From: an uncultured Kineothrix sp.
GTDB lineage: Bacteria; Bacillota; Clostridia; Lachnospirales; Lachnospiraceae
Reading direction: 5' to 3'
DNA length: 64,000 nucleotides
NCBI GenBank assembly: GCA_910588855.1
Contig: CAJUSR010000016.1
Coordinates: 19,570-83,569, forward strand
Shown: in pieces, positions 52,433 through 61,916 of the stretch
Layout of the letters: each line of letters begins with the position of its first letter
Numbering within the stretch: position 1 is the first letter of the stretch
Position numbers and translations under genes: made by a program
The notes under the pieces: generated by a model
Database searches by the model: none
Seen by the model: the letters and a program-made list of their open reading frames with translations, nothing else
Told to the model about the DNA's origin: nothing

Positions 52433-52523
52433 CAGTTGGCGTAATCAACAGGACAATTTAATATCAATAAAACAGCGTAAAGGCGCATGGAGCAGTAAAT
52501 GGTAAACCATGCGTCTTTTTTTA
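52433..52523 (+). repeat. direct repeat copy B, ending in a terminator
   Basis: GCAGTTGGCGTAATC opens the second copy. GGCGCATGG (52483-52491) pairs with CCATGCGTC (52508-52516), with seven T. An outer arm CAGCGTAAA (52474-52482) and TTTACGCTG (52521-52529) extends the stem. It terminates transcription after sdpI. Confidence 0.75.
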
Positions 52524-52596
52524 CGCTGAAAAGAAGGAACATGAGCGACAATATTCAGAACACTAACATACTATTGATAAGACATGGTATTTAGTC

Positions 52597-52790
52597 CAAT
52601 GTCATTTAGTTAGTGCCTTGATTCAGCCGTGAGGAACATAAAATGCTCAAGGAACCCGTTAAAAAACGTCGGCACTTAACGAGGTTCCTCACGAGTTTAG
52701 TGTCCGCTACGCTTTTTACCGAGCGAAAGCGTGGTGACGGAGCATTTTATGCTCCTCACGGCGTCTGGTACCGTTAACTAAATGACATTG
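52597..52790. mobile_element. MITE copy 2, 194 bp, with 10-bp target duplication
   Basis: Same terminal inverted repeat and internal palindrome as the element at 9756-9949, with about ten base differences. The flanks are GTATTTAGTC (52587-52596) and GTATTTAGCC (52791-52800), a 10-bp duplication with one later change. It sits inside a remnant frame (LAEVHFSATSIQNIEEKLKR) of an unrecognised transposon-type gene. Confidence 0.92.
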
Positions 52791-52956
52791 GTATTTAGCC
52801 GAGGTACATTTTTCTGCTACAAGTATCCAAAACATAGAGGAAAAGTTAAAGCGTGTCATTCTCCATGACATAGAGCATGGGAAACAGAGCAAATCAAGAA
52901 AAAGTGATGAAAAATGATGAATACGTCCTTGACAAGTAGCAAAGGGGTTAATAATA
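52791..52956 (+). pseudogene. remnant of an unrecognised mobile-element gene interrupted by the MITE
   Basis: If the MITE and one duplication are removed, the frame reads TWYLAEVHFSATSIQNIEEK and LKRVILHDIEHGKQ before stopping near 52920. It reads like the C-terminal end of a conjugative-transposon protein, but I cannot name it. No start is visible. Confidence 0.3.
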
Positions 52957-52986
52957 TTGACATTTTGCTCGAGGGGGGTATATAAT
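52957..52986 (+). promoter_or_regulatory. promoter upstream of the VTC operon
   Basis: TTGACA (52957-52962) and TATAAT (52981-52986) with an 18-bp gap. A 20-codon frame starts at ATG 52985 inside the -10 box after GAGGGGGG; it is probably not translated from this promoter. The VTC gene starts 207 bp downstream, leaving a long leader. Confidence 0.6.
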
Positions 52987-53192
52987 GGACAAAAAAATGG
53001 CGAAAGTGCAGCAAATATGTCGAAAAGTTTTATATTCGCAAATGTAAATGAAAGAATAGGGTTAGAATGCCAGAAGTCTTCCGCCGTGCAAAAGCTTCCG
53101 ATTGCATAAAAGCTGCTTACATATTTTTGGTGAAGCGCTAAATGATGCCGGATAGCAGACTTTTTGGAACTCTAATCAGAACAGGGAAGGAA

Positions 53193-53912
53193 ATGGAAAG
53201 TACAAAAGAAAAGTATAGGCATGAATTAAAGTATATAGTGGATGAAAGAGAAGCGGAATTGGCAGTTGCCAGAATCCGGCAGTTTATGAAGACCGATGAG
53301 TATCATCCCGAAGGGAAATACCGGATTAGAAGCGTATATTTTGACGATATATGGAACTCTGCATTGATGCAGAACATGAACGGGGTATCGCCCAGAAGCA
53401 AATACCGGATAAGAGTTTACAATGAAGAGAAGGGGAATATCCGTTTGGAACAGAAAATCAAAAACCATGATATGACGAAGAAAAGAAGCTGTCTTTTATC
53501 ATTGGATGAATGCAATGGTCTCCTTCAGGGATGTGCGGAGGGGATTGGGCCGGAAGAAGGCGGGGAAGGCAGGGGATTGCTGCTGGATTTGGGCCGGAAG
53601 ATGCATTGGGATTATTTAAGGCCGAAAGTGATTGTCGAATATGAAAGAACCGCCTTTACCTATAAGCAAGGGAATGTCAGGGTGACTTTTGACAGGAATT
53701 TGGCAACTTCCAACTATGTCTGTAAGCTTTGGGATAATAAACTGCCCAAGAATCCGGTGATGGGCAATGGAAAATGTGTGATGGAAGTAAAGTTTGACGA
53801 ATTTCTTCCGGGATGCGTCAAACAGGCACTGGATACAGGGAAAATGGAGCGGGTTCGGTTTTCTAAATATACGTTATGCAGAATGAAAGGTACGATGGAA
53901 AAATGGGCATGA
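53193..53912 (+). CDS. VTC-domain protein (polyphosphate polymerase-like)
   Basis: 239 residues from ATG 53193 (GGGAAGGAAATG). The tunnel-fold signature residues are present: YRHELKYIVD, KYRIRSVYFDD, SKYRIRVYNEEK, EQKIKNH, RPKVIVEYERTAF and CVMEVKFDEFLP. In yeast Vtc4 this domain makes polyphosphate from ATP. In bacteria it is found beside DUF4956 and CotH genes, as here, in exopolysaccharide or surface-modification operons. It overlaps the next gene by four bases. Confidence 0.88.
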   Translation: MESTKEKYRHELKYIVDEREAELAVARIRQFMKTDEYHPEGKYRIRSVYFDDIWNSALMQNMNGVSPRSKYRIRVYNEEKGNIRLEQKIKNHDMTKKRSCLLSLDECNGLLQGCAEGIGPEEGGEGRGLLLDLGRKMHWDYLRPKVIVEYERTAFTYKQGNVRVTFDRNLATSNYVCKLWDNKLPKNPVMGNGKCVMEVKFDEFLPGCVKQALDTGKMERVRFSKYTLCRMKGTMEKWA

Positions 53913-54577
53913 ATGATATCATTAAAAATTCGATTTTGGAGGCTGTAGAAGGCAATACGCTTTCTATGTGGGCAATCTATGTGACTTTAGGGACAGGGAT
54001 TTTGTTTTCCCTGTATATTTATGGGATTTATTATCTCTCCCAGAAAAAAGGGTTTTATAATAAACAGTTCAATGTGGTTTTGGGGGTTCTTCCCATCATT
54101 ACCGCAGGGATTATTTTGGCCATGCAGTCAAATCTGGTGATTTCCCTGGGGATGGTAGGGGCTTTGTCGATTGTCAGATTCCGGACGGCAGTGAAAGAGC
54201 CGAAAGATTTGCTGTTTCTTTTTTGGTCAATTAGCGTAGGGATTATCCTTGGGGCAAGGAATTATGTATTAGCTTTTGCAGTCTGTATGGTAGTAACGAT
54301 TGTGCTGTTTCTTTTGGAATTGCTGCCGGAGGGGAGAGCTACCATGCTGCTTGTAGTCAATATGGACAAAGACGGGAACGAGGAGGAAATCCTTTCCATC
54401 CTGTCCAAATATGTAAGGCGTTCTAAGATAAAGACGCGCAACCGGACGATGGATGGGCTGGATATGATTATCGAGTGCGGAACAAAAAAGGAAAGCGAGT
54501 TGTTGGAAGAAGTTTCCGCAGCAGGGCATGTCCGCAGTGTTTCCATGATTGCCCATGACGGAGAAGCGGTTTATTAA
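53909..54577 (+). CDS. DUF4956 membrane protein
   Basis: 222 residues from ATG 53909, coupled to the previous stop (ATGA). Four membrane helices in the N-terminal half (LYIYGIYYLSQ, IITAGIILAMQS, SISVGIILGA, VVTIVLFLLELL) and the conserved VGALSIVRFRTAVKEPKDL motif; the C-terminal part is a small soluble domain. It accompanies VTC-domain genes in many bacteria, and its role is unknown. Confidence 0.9.
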   Translation: MNDIIKNSILEAVEGNTLSMWAIYVTLGTGILFSLYIYGIYYLSQKKGFYNKQFNVVLGVLPIITAGIILAMQSNLVISLGMVGALSIVRFRTAVKEPKDLLFLFWSISVGIILGARNYVLAFAVCMVVTIVLFLLELLPEGRATMLLVVNMDKDGNEEEILSILSKYVRRSKIKTRNRTMDGLDMIIECGTKKESELLEEVSAAGHVRSVSMIAHDGEAVY

Positions 54578-54597
54578 CGGCAGGAATGGTGGAACCG

Positions 54598-56229
54598 ATG
54601 GAGAAAAGAGCAAAAATTATACTTCTGTCTTTATTATCATTTCTTTTTTTAATCTGTCTGTTTTGGGGCGGCAGGCAGTTTCGGACAGTAAATGTGCATA
54701 TGGTACAGGATGCGTCTATGGAAACTGCAGCGGCCGCGGAAATCCGGACAGAAGATTCTTCTATTAAAATCAATGCTTTCCAATCGGATAATGGGGATTC
54801 TTATATTTTTCTGCCTTCTTGTGCGGAAGGGAAAAGGCTGGCTGTGGACGGGGGGGATGTTCCGATATCCTGCCGGACGGTGGAATCCGGTTTATCCATT
54901 GCCTGTGGACAGGGCCATACTTTGACAATTTTGACTGGTTCGGAGATACCTTCCGTTTTTCTGACACTGAAACACGATATTTCCTATATTGGCTCGGATA
55001 AATCCCTTTCCGATTCCGGTCAGGCAGTGTTTTTGGATGCGGATGGGAAAACAGTGTATACCGGTGGGCTGGAAAGAATTAAAGGGAGAGGGAATACCAG
55101 TTGGGAACAGGAAAAGAAGCCTTATAATATCGTTTTGAAAAATGCGGTATTGTTGCCGGAAACCGGCTATGCAGCATCGGAATTTGCATTGGTTTCATCC
55201 AGCGACATCAGCTTTTTGCGCAACCGGATATCCAACGGAATGGCTGAAGCGATGGGGGGTTCTTATGTGGAAGGGATTTGCATTCATTTGTATATCAACG
55301 ATACCTTCCAAGGGGTATATGAAATGTATCCAAAGATAAATCCGGAAAGCCTTGGCATTTGGGATTTGTCGGCTGAGACAGAGCAGGTAAACCGCTGCCG
55401 GTCTTTGCCTGTGCAATCCACCACAGGGGTGAGGCTGGATGATTGGAACCAATCGCTGACCGGAAAATGGTGGGATTATGAAAACAATCCGGAAAATATC
55501 ACAGGCGGGTATCTTTTGGAAATGGATCATGCAGCCCGTTATGAGGATGAGCCCAGCGGATTTATTTTGGACAGCGGGGCATATGTAGTTTCCAAATCCC
55601 CTTCCCGCTTATCGGAGGCACAATACCAATATATCTCCGGGTATATGCAGGAATGTGAGAATGCCATGATTTCCGGTGTGGGGAAAGATTCTGTGGAAGA
55701 ACTGTCGCAATATATTGATATTTCCAGTTTTATTGCCAAATATCTTGTGGAAGAGGTCAGCAAAAACATCGACTGTTCCTCCACCAGCCAGTATTTTTAT
55801 AAAGATAAGGACGGTATCCTCTATGCAGGGCCGGTATGGGATTATGATTGGGCTTATGGGGTAGAGAGGATACAGGAAGGTATTGATTATCTTGACCCGG
55901 AAGGGTTTTCGGCAAGAGAGGTACCAGGAACATTGAAATGGTGGCAGCTCCTTTACTATAACAATGCGGTGTACCAAAATATGGTTGGAACATATGAAAA
56001 AACCTTATACCCCTATCTTAATCGGATTACCCAGTCGGAGTTATCCAATTGGGCGGAGGAACTTGCCCAAAGCGCCGTTATGGATTATTGCCGCTGGGGG
56101 CGGTGCGATTTGTCGGATTTGTCCGAAGTTGAAGATTTTTACTATGGCCAGGTAGCGGCAGTGAAGGATTTTTTGCTGGCGAGGAAAGAATTTTTGTACC
56201 GGGAATGGGTGGCGGGAGGAGGTTTTTAG
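54598..56229 (+). CDS. CotH-kinase family protein, membrane-anchored
   Basis: About 543 residues. One N-terminal membrane helix, an Ig-like stretch, then the CotH kinase fold: RIKGRGNTSWEQEKKPYNI, FALVSSSDISFLRNR, GVYEMYPKIN, GGYLLEMD and GPVWDYDWAYG with metal-binding Asp residues. CotH proteins phosphorylate secreted or coat proteins. It completes the VTC-DUF4956-CotH set, pointing to phosphate-based modification at the cell surface. ATG 54598 is preferred over ATG 54586 because of purine spacing. Confidence 0.88.
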   Translation: MEKRAKIILLSLLSFLFLICLFWGGRQFRTVNVHMVQDASMETAAAAEIRTEDSSIKINAFQSDNGDSYIFLPSCAEGKRLAVDGGDVPISCRTVESGLSIACGQGHTLTILTGSEIPSVFLTLKHDISYIGSDKSLSDSGQAVFLDADGKTVYTGGLERIKGRGNTSWEQEKKPYNIVLKNAVLLPETGYAASEFALVSSSDISFLRNRISNGMAEAMGGSYVEGICIHLYINDTFQGVYEMYPKINPESLGIWDLSAETEQVNRCRSLPVQSTTGVRLDDWNQSLTGKWWDYENNPENITGGYLLEMDHAARYEDEPSGFILDSGAYVVSKSPSRLSEAQYQYISGYMQECENAMISGVGKDSVEELSQYIDISSFIAKYLVEEVSKNIDCSSTSQYFYKDKDGILYAGPVWDYDWAYGVERIQEGIDYLDPEGFSAREVPGTLKWWQLLYYNNAVYQNMVGTYEKTLYPYLNRITQSELSNWAEELAQSAVMDYCRWGRCDLSDLSEVEDFYYGQVAAVKDFLLARKEFLYREWVAGGGF

Positions 56230-56306
56230 ACGGAAGCTTTCAATCCGGTTAGGTTTGTGATAAAATGAAATATAAATCTGATAAAGCCGGAAAGCGGGTA
56301 CAAGGG

Positions 56307-57899
56307 ATGAAGCTGCTGATTGTAGATGACGAAAAGTTAACGAGGGATGGGCTGATGAACAGCATTGATTGGGAGCAGCTAGGGGTCGATGCGGTGGCGC
56401 AGGCCGATGACGGGCTGCATGGCTTGGAACTGGCGGGAGGGTTTCAGCCGGATATTGTATTGAGCGATGTGCGGATGCCTCGGATGAGCGGGATTGAGAT
56501 GGCAGAAAAGCTACAGATGCACAATCCCGATATCAGCATTATTTTTATGAGCGGATATTCAGATAAGGAATATTTAAAAGCGGCAATTAAGCTGAAAGCA
56601 GTCAGTTATGTGGAAAAGCCTATTGATTTGGAGGAAATAAAAGAAGCAGTCAGGAGAGCTTGCCAGGACGTGGTGGCGGCAAGGGAAGCGGCAGGGATTA
56701 AGGCACTGTCGATTTCCATGTCCCGTTCGTCTTTGGCGGAGCGGTTGGCGATGGCGCCAAGAGCGGATAAAATGCTGATGAAAGAGGAAGATATGGAATT
56801 TCCTTTTCCGACTGACCGGCATACCCTATTTTTTACTTTTTTGATTCAGTTTTATCATATCAGTTATATGATAAACGGATTAGGGGAGATGATAGAGCCG
56901 CATATTGGGCATGTCCTGACATCGTTCGGGCTTAGGGAAATCCATTCCGTCAGGCAGGGAAATTTGTTCTTTTATCATGTTTGGGGGGTTAAAAGGTTTA
57001 CGGACAGGGAGAAAAACCTGCTTGGAACGAAGCTGGAGGAGGCTTTAAAATCTTTATCGCTTCATTATCATATTGTATTCGGGAAAAATGTAGAGGGGAT
57101 GGCGGAAATCCACAATTCCTATAATTCTGCCGTCATAGAATTGCAAAGTTCGTTTTTCAGCCCGGACAATACACATCGCATTTATAAGCATAGGGATGAC
57201 TATGATATTTTCCATGGCCTTGAGGATTTGGATATGGAAAACCGGTTGGAGGAATGCCTTTTACATAAAAATGAGAAAGAAACCTTTGCCATGTTGGAGG
57301 AGATGGTAGAAAGGCTTGTTGCCATGAAAAATATCCTGCCCAATCAGGTGAAGGATTTGTATTATAAATTGTTCGGCGTAGTTAGGAACATTTACCGTAC
57401 GCTGCAGATACAGACGGTGGAAGAGGGGGAATCGGACAATAGTTTGTGGGGTTCCCTTTCTTCGTGCGAATCGGTTTATGAATTGCATGAATTGTTAAAA
57501 GAACGGATATCGTATTTCTTTTCCTCGGCGGGAAGTATGGGGGAAGAAAATTCTACGGTTTATTTAATCAAACAGTTTATTGCTGACCGTTATCAGGATG
57601 AAGCTTTGTCGGTAAAGGATATCAGCGCCCATGTAATGCTGTCTTCTTCTTATGTCTGTACCTTGTTTAAAAATGATACAGGTATGACGCTGAACCAGTA
57701 TTTGACGGAATACCGTATCGAAAGGGCGAAAAAATTATTGGCGGACCCGCGATACAAAATTATTGATATTTCTGCAAAAGTCGGTTACAGCGATGGCAAT
57801 TATTTCGGAAAGATTTTTAAACGGGTATGCGGTATGTCGCCGTCGGAGTACAGGGAAAAGGAGACTGCTGCATTAAGGGGGGAATTTTCTCATGATTAA
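56307..57899 (+). CDS. YesN-type response regulator (AraC output)
   Basis: 530 residues from ATG 56307, which opens MKLLIVDDEKLTRDGLMNSI; ATG 56265 adds 14 unusual residues. The receiver has the phosphorylated Asp in DIVLSDVRMPRMSG and Lys in SYVEKPIDL. A central region of about 250 residues precedes the AraC domain (VKDISAHVMLSSSYVCTLF and IIDISAKVGYSDGNYFGKIF, then GMSPSEYR). It pairs with the YesM kinase that overlaps its end by eight bases. Such pairs usually switch on sugar importers in response to carbohydrates. Confidence 0.92.
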   Translation: MKLLIVDDEKLTRDGLMNSIDWEQLGVDAVAQADDGLHGLELAGGFQPDIVLSDVRMPRMSGIEMAEKLQMHNPDISIIFMSGYSDKEYLKAAIKLKAVSYVEKPIDLEEIKEAVRRACQDVVAAREAAGIKALSISMSRSSLAERLAMAPRADKMLMKEEDMEFPFPTDRHTLFFTFLIQFYHISYMINGLGEMIEPHIGHVLTSFGLREIHSVRQGNLFFYHVWGVKRFTDREKNLLGTKLEEALKSLSLHYHIVFGKNVEGMAEIHNSYNSAVIELQSSFFSPDNTHRIYKHRDDYDIFHGLEDLDMENRLEECLLHKNEKETFAMLEEMVERLVAMKNILPNQVKDLYYKLFGVVRNIYRTLQIQTVEEGESDNSLWGSLSSCESVYELHELLKERISYFFSSAGSMGEENSTVYLIKQFIADRYQDEALSVKDISAHVMLSSSYVCTLFKNDTGMTLNQYLTEYRIERAKKLLADPRYKIIDISAKVGYSDGNYFGKIFKRVCGMSPSEYREKETAALRGEFSHD

Positions 57900-59712
57900 T
57901 GGGGTACGTTCCATGTTGCGTTATTTCCTGCATGATATGAAATTAAAATATAAATTCATGATTACGAACATGATACTTGTGCTGGTACCCACAATTGTTC
58001 TGTTCGCGTTCCTGTATGGACGGCTTTCTCACATTATTGAGGTAAATGCCATTGAGTCCGAGCAGGCGATTGTAAACCAGACAGCAAGTACGTTGGAAGC
58101 TACAGCGAACCAAATTATTTACATTATGAATAATATTACTGCTTCCCCGTTCCTTTCCAAGGCTGTTTATACATCGGATATCCACGGATATTTGGAGGAT
58201 ATGCAGGGCAGTGAAGAGGCCAGGGAGTTTTATAGCAGCATTAATGCGGTGATTGACCACGAGTTTATTAAAGCGGTAAAAATATATTTACCGGAACAGG
58301 AGGGGGAATTGGGGGATTACGGGGATGCCGGCATTATCGAGCCTGTAACGGCGGTGAAGGGAAGCCACTGGCACGGGATTTTCGATGGTTCCCCTAAGAC
58401 GGTGTCTTTATTCTGCCCAAGCTTTTATTTGACGAGTTCCGAGATAGAAAATTTGGGGGATATGGCATATATCAGGAAATTTACCAATATTGCCAATCCG
58501 GAAGAAACAAGCATTTATATTGCCATTTATTTTTCCAAGGAACATTTACAGAATATCCTGCATCAAAACTTAACAAGCATAAACAGCGTGTATTATATTA
58601 TCAACAGCAGGGATTGTATTGTGGCAGCGTCCAGCCCGGTTTTGGCAGGGACTTATTTCATGAGCTATGATACGATTCAGCAGACCATCGGGGATACGCA
58701 GGAATTTACGATGGGAAGGATATTGGATGCAAGCCTTTATATGGGTTACCGGGAAATCGGCCGTACCGATTGGAGGCTGGTATCTGTCATTCCGGAGGAC
58801 AGCGTGTTTACGGAAAGCCAAAGGGTTCTGTTTAATACCATGTACCTTTACTTGTTTTTTGTGCTGTTGGCCTGCAGTGTTGCGCTGGCTTTGTCCGGCA
58901 ATATTGCAAGAAGGCTTTCCAAGGTGGTGGAAAAGATGAACCTTTACCGGGATAAGATGCCGGTGAAGTTTGAAAATAACGAAGACAAGGACGAGATAGG
59001 GCAGTTGGTAGGGAATTATAATATTATGGTAGACCGCATCAATGATTTGATGACGGAGCAGACGAGGACGGCGGAAAAGCTGAAAGTATCCGAAGTGAAA
59101 GCTCTGCAGGCCCAGATTAACCCCCATTTCCTCTATAATATGCTGGACATGATAAACTGGCTGGCGCAGAGCGGGCAGCAGGAAAAAGTGTCGGCTGCTA
59201 TCCAGACTTTATCTAAATTTTATAAACTGACATTATCGAAAAAAAATATTACTATCCCTATCGGGGAGGAGCTTCGGCATGTGAGCTTATATGTGATGCT
59301 GCAGAATATGAGGTTCGAGAACAAGATAGAGTTTATCGTGGATGTGCCGGATGAAATTATGGAATATGAGATTCCTAAACTGGTGCTGCAGCCGATTGTG
59401 GAAAATTCTATTTTACACGGCATTTTTGAAAGGGAATCAAAGGCCGGGAATATCGTTATTATGGCATGGACGGAAAACGGCGATATTATTTTTACTGTGT
59501 CGGACACGGGCATGGGAATCCGCCCGGAGCGGTTGAAGACCATTTTAGACGGCACGGAGGAAAGCGAGCATGGGAGCAATATTGGGATTTATAACACCCA
59601 CATGCGCCTTAAGTATCTTTATGGGGAAAAATACGGCCTTCATTTTGAGAGCAATTATGGTCAGGGAACGGAAGTGCAGGTGAGGATTCCTGCGGTTTGG
59701 AAGCCATCTTAA
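57892..59712 (+). CDS. YesM-type sensor histidine kinase
   Basis: 606 residues. Two membrane helices (about 22-44 and 307-330) enclose a dCache-like extracellular sensor of about 260 residues. HAMP region, then the HisKA_7 signature LQAQINPHFLYNMLDMINWL and the ATPase VLQPIVENSILHGIFE with DTGMGI. It overlaps the response regulator at its start, and its last 104 bases lie on top of the convergent AraC gene. Confidence 0.92.
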   Translation: MINGVRSMLRYFLHDMKLKYKFMITNMILVLVPTIVLFAFLYGRLSHIIEVNAIESEQAIVNQTASTLEATANQIIYIMNNITASPFLSKAVYTSDIHGYLEDMQGSEEAREFYSSINAVIDHEFIKAVKIYLPEQEGELGDYGDAGIIEPVTAVKGSHWHGIFDGSPKTVSLFCPSFYLTSSEIENLGDMAYIRKFTNIANPEETSIYIAIYFSKEHLQNILHQNLTSINSVYYIINSRDCIVAASSPVLAGTYFMSYDTIQQTIGDTQEFTMGRILDASLYMGYREIGRTDWRLVSVIPEDSVFTESQRVLFNTMYLYLFFVLLACSVALALSGNIARRLSKVVEKMNLYRDKMPVKFENNEDKDEIGQLVGNYNIMVDRINDLMTEQTRTAEKLKVSEVKALQAQINPHFLYNMLDMINWLAQSGQQEKVSAAIQTLSKFYKLTLSKKNITIPIGEELRHVSLYVMLQNMRFENKIEFIVDVPDEIMEYEIPKLVLQPIVENSILHGIFERESKAGNIVIMAWTENGDIIFTVSDTGMGIRPERLKTILDGTEESEHGSNIGIYNTHMRLKYLYGEKYGLHFESNYGQGTEVQVRIPAVWKPS

Positions 59713-60586
59713 TGGAGGCAGCATATTCGGAAGGAGTCATTCCGGCCAGTTTTTTAAATTGCCTGGAAAAATAATGGATGGAATTGTAACCAAGGTAATC
59801 TGCAATTTGCGAAAAATTCATCTCCTGGCTGCGGATAAGCTGTTTTGCGGCAGTGATTTTCATTAAAGAAAAATAATCAATGATTCCATAACCGGTGTTG
59901 TCACGGAAAACTTGCTGCAAAAGCGAACGGCCGATAAGATTGTCACGGCATATCTGTTGGATAGACAGATGCTCGTAAATATGCTCTTCCATATAAGAAA
60001 TAATATTGTAAAACAGCTCATCTTCGTTCCGTTTCCGTACGGACTTCGGAATAGTGGCAAAAGCGCTGTCCGTACTCCTGTTACGGATTAACTGTATCAG
60101 GAATTGTTGTAGATAAATCAGGATGAGTTGTTCGGAACCGAAAGGGATGGACTCAGAGGAACGGCGGACAAGCGGGCTGTAATAAGGAGAGTTGAGCTGG
60201 GAGGAATAGGTAAGCCTTGCTTCACGGATAATGTTTCTAAGGAGCGAACGTTCCAACGGCCCGATTTCCAATATTTTCTTCCGGAAAAATTTCATGGCTG
60301 GGGAATCACAGGAAAAGCCTATGGCAATCAGGTTGGGCGTAACATCCCCGTGGGCATGTATCTGGTGGGGCTCATGGGGCTCATGGAAAATGATGTTGTC
60401 TTTATTCAGCGTATAGTTGATGGAACCGGCAGACACATTGGCCACACCTTTGTCCACACAAAGAAATTCCCAGAAATCATGGGATTCTTCTTTAAAAATG
60501 AAATCATTGACGGATTGGAAATAATGGATGGAAATAATTTTATCAATGATAAATTCTTGTTTTAAAGTAATGCTTTCGTAAGACAT
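59609..60586 (-). CDS. AraC-family regulator
   Basis: 325 residues from ATG 60586 (AGGAGGGG seven bases upstream). N-terminal cupin-like half (FQSVNDFIFKEESHDFWEFL, FHEPHEPHQIHAHGD), C-terminal AraC domain (SIQQICRDNLIGRSLLQQVF and FSQIADYLGYNSIHYFSRQF with GMTPSEYA). The final 34 residues (KPQESSPALPFPDHNC and on) come from DNA antisense to the kinase gene and are poor in folded character. Confidence 0.88.
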   Translation of the reverse strand: MSYESITLKQEFIIDKIISIHYFQSVNDFIFKEESHDFWEFLCVDKGVANVSAGSINYTLNKDNIIFHEPHEPHQIHAHGDVTPNLIAIGFSCDSPAMKFFRKKILEIGPLERSLLRNIIREARLTYSSQLNSPYYSPLVRRSSESIPFGSEQLILIYLQQFLIQLIRNRSTDSAFATIPKSVRKRNEDELFYNIISYMEEHIYEHLSIQQICRDNLIGRSLLQQVFRDNTGYGIIDYFSLMKITAAKQLIRSQEMNFSQIADYLGYNSIHYFSRQFKKLAGMTPSEYAASIKMASKPQESSPALPFPDHNCSQNEGRIFPHKDT

Positions 60587-60882
60587 AACCCCTCCTTGTG
60601 GCATCGTGCTGCGGATACACGACTGACATTTTTTACGACTGCCATTATTTGTCAAATAAGATGAACAATCGTACAAAGCTTTTTTTAGAAAACAATTTAT
60701 AATGGATAATAGCATATATCTGTTCCGCAGACGTATACCTAGTAAAAGTATATATGATACATGCGGGAAAAGAAAGTAAATATTTATAAAAGTCTTTTAC
60801 GGAAATATTGTGGGTATATTCAGCAAATATATTGGCTTTCAATTGCTTAAAACTTGTAGTTGGGAAAGGAGAATAGTAAAAA

Positions 60883-61809
60883 ATGAAAAAACCGGTTTTG
60901 GTAATTATGGCAGCAGGGATGGGCAGCCGTTATGGAGGCTTGAAACAGATTGACCCGGTGGACGGGCAGGGGCATATTATTATGGATTTTTCCATATATG
61001 ATGCACTGGAAGCAGGGTTTGAAAAGGTAGTCTTTGTGATTAAAAAAGAAAATGAGAAAGATTTCCGGGAAGTCATTGGGGATAGGATTGCAAAAATAAT
61101 AGAAGTGGAATACGCATTTCAGGATGTGGATGATATACCGGAAGGCTTTCAGGTACCGGAGGGGAGAGAAAAGCCCTGGGGAACCGGCCATGCAGTATTG
61201 AGCAGCAGAAAAATTGTAGATGGCCCTTTTGTTGTCATTAATGCGGATGATTATTATGGAAAGAGCGCCTTTTCCCAAATTTATGATTACCTTACGACTC
61301 ATGAGGATGGGAAAAAATACAATTATGTTATGGTAGGATATGTGCTGGAAAATACATTGACGGAGAATGGGCATGTGGCAAGGGGGGTATGTACCACCGA
61401 TGAAAACAGCCGTTTGTCCGGGATTACGGAGAGGACAAGGATTGAAAAGAAGGGGGAAGAGACGGCATATACGGAAGACGGAGGGGCGACTTGGCATGTA
61501 ATCCCCGAAGGAAGTATTGTGTCTATGAACCTGTGGGGATTTACGGGGAGCTTTATGAAGGAACTGGAAGCAGGGTTTGCCCCGTTTTTGGAAAAAGGGT
61601 TAAAGGAGAACCCGTTAAAATGCGAGTATTTTCTCCCCAGCGTGGTGAATGGGCTGTTGGAGAGCAGAAAGGCAGAAGTTACCGTGTTAAAGTCTTATGA
61701 CCGTTGGTATGGAGTGACATACAAGGAAGATAAACAGACGGTTTCAGATGCAATTGAAAGGATGAAGGAAGAAGGGCTATATCCGCAGAAATTGTGGGAG
61801 AAGAGCTAA
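60883..61809 (+). CDS. nucleotidyltransferase (sugar-phosphate NTP transferase fold)
   Basis: 308 residues. The start VLVIMAAGMGSRYGGLKQID is the GxGxR...K nucleotide-binding loop of the NTP-transferase fold. NADDYYGKSAF is the metal-binding Asp loop and HPALE-like WGTGHAVLSSRK the base-binding loop. Later motifs are GSIVSMNLWGFTGSFMKEL and KSYDRWYGVTYKEDK. It lacks the hexapeptide domain of GlmU. Product unknown; it may activate a sugar or choline-like group. ATG 60883 follows GGAAAGGAGAA. Confidence 0.85.
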   Translation: MKKPVLVIMAAGMGSRYGGLKQIDPVDGQGHIIMDFSIYDALEAGFEKVVFVIKKENEKDFREVIGDRIAKIIEVEYAFQDVDDIPEGFQVPEGREKPWGTGHAVLSSRKIVDGPFVVINADDYYGKSAFSQIYDYLTTHEDGKKYNYVMVGYVLENTLTENGHVARGVCTTDENSRLSGITERTRIEKKGEETAYTEDGGATWHVIPEGSIVSMNLWGFTGSFMKELEAGFAPFLEKGLKENPLKCEYFLPSVVNGLLESRKAEVTVLKSYDRWYGVTYKEDKQTVSDAIERMKEEGLYPQKLWEKS

Positions 61810-61916
61810 GATGCCAAATCCCTGGATGGGAAGGTAATCCATTTTTAACCGCAAACTTGTAAGGGAAGGGAAAATAAGTATATTAAATTAAGAAAGAAGA
61901 TAATAAGGGATAAAGA

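Noticed and set aside
52985..53047. 20-codon peptide MDKKMAKVQQICRKVLYSQM
   Set aside because: GAGGGGGG is well placed, but the start codon lies within the -10 box of the only visible promoter, so it would not be on that transcript.
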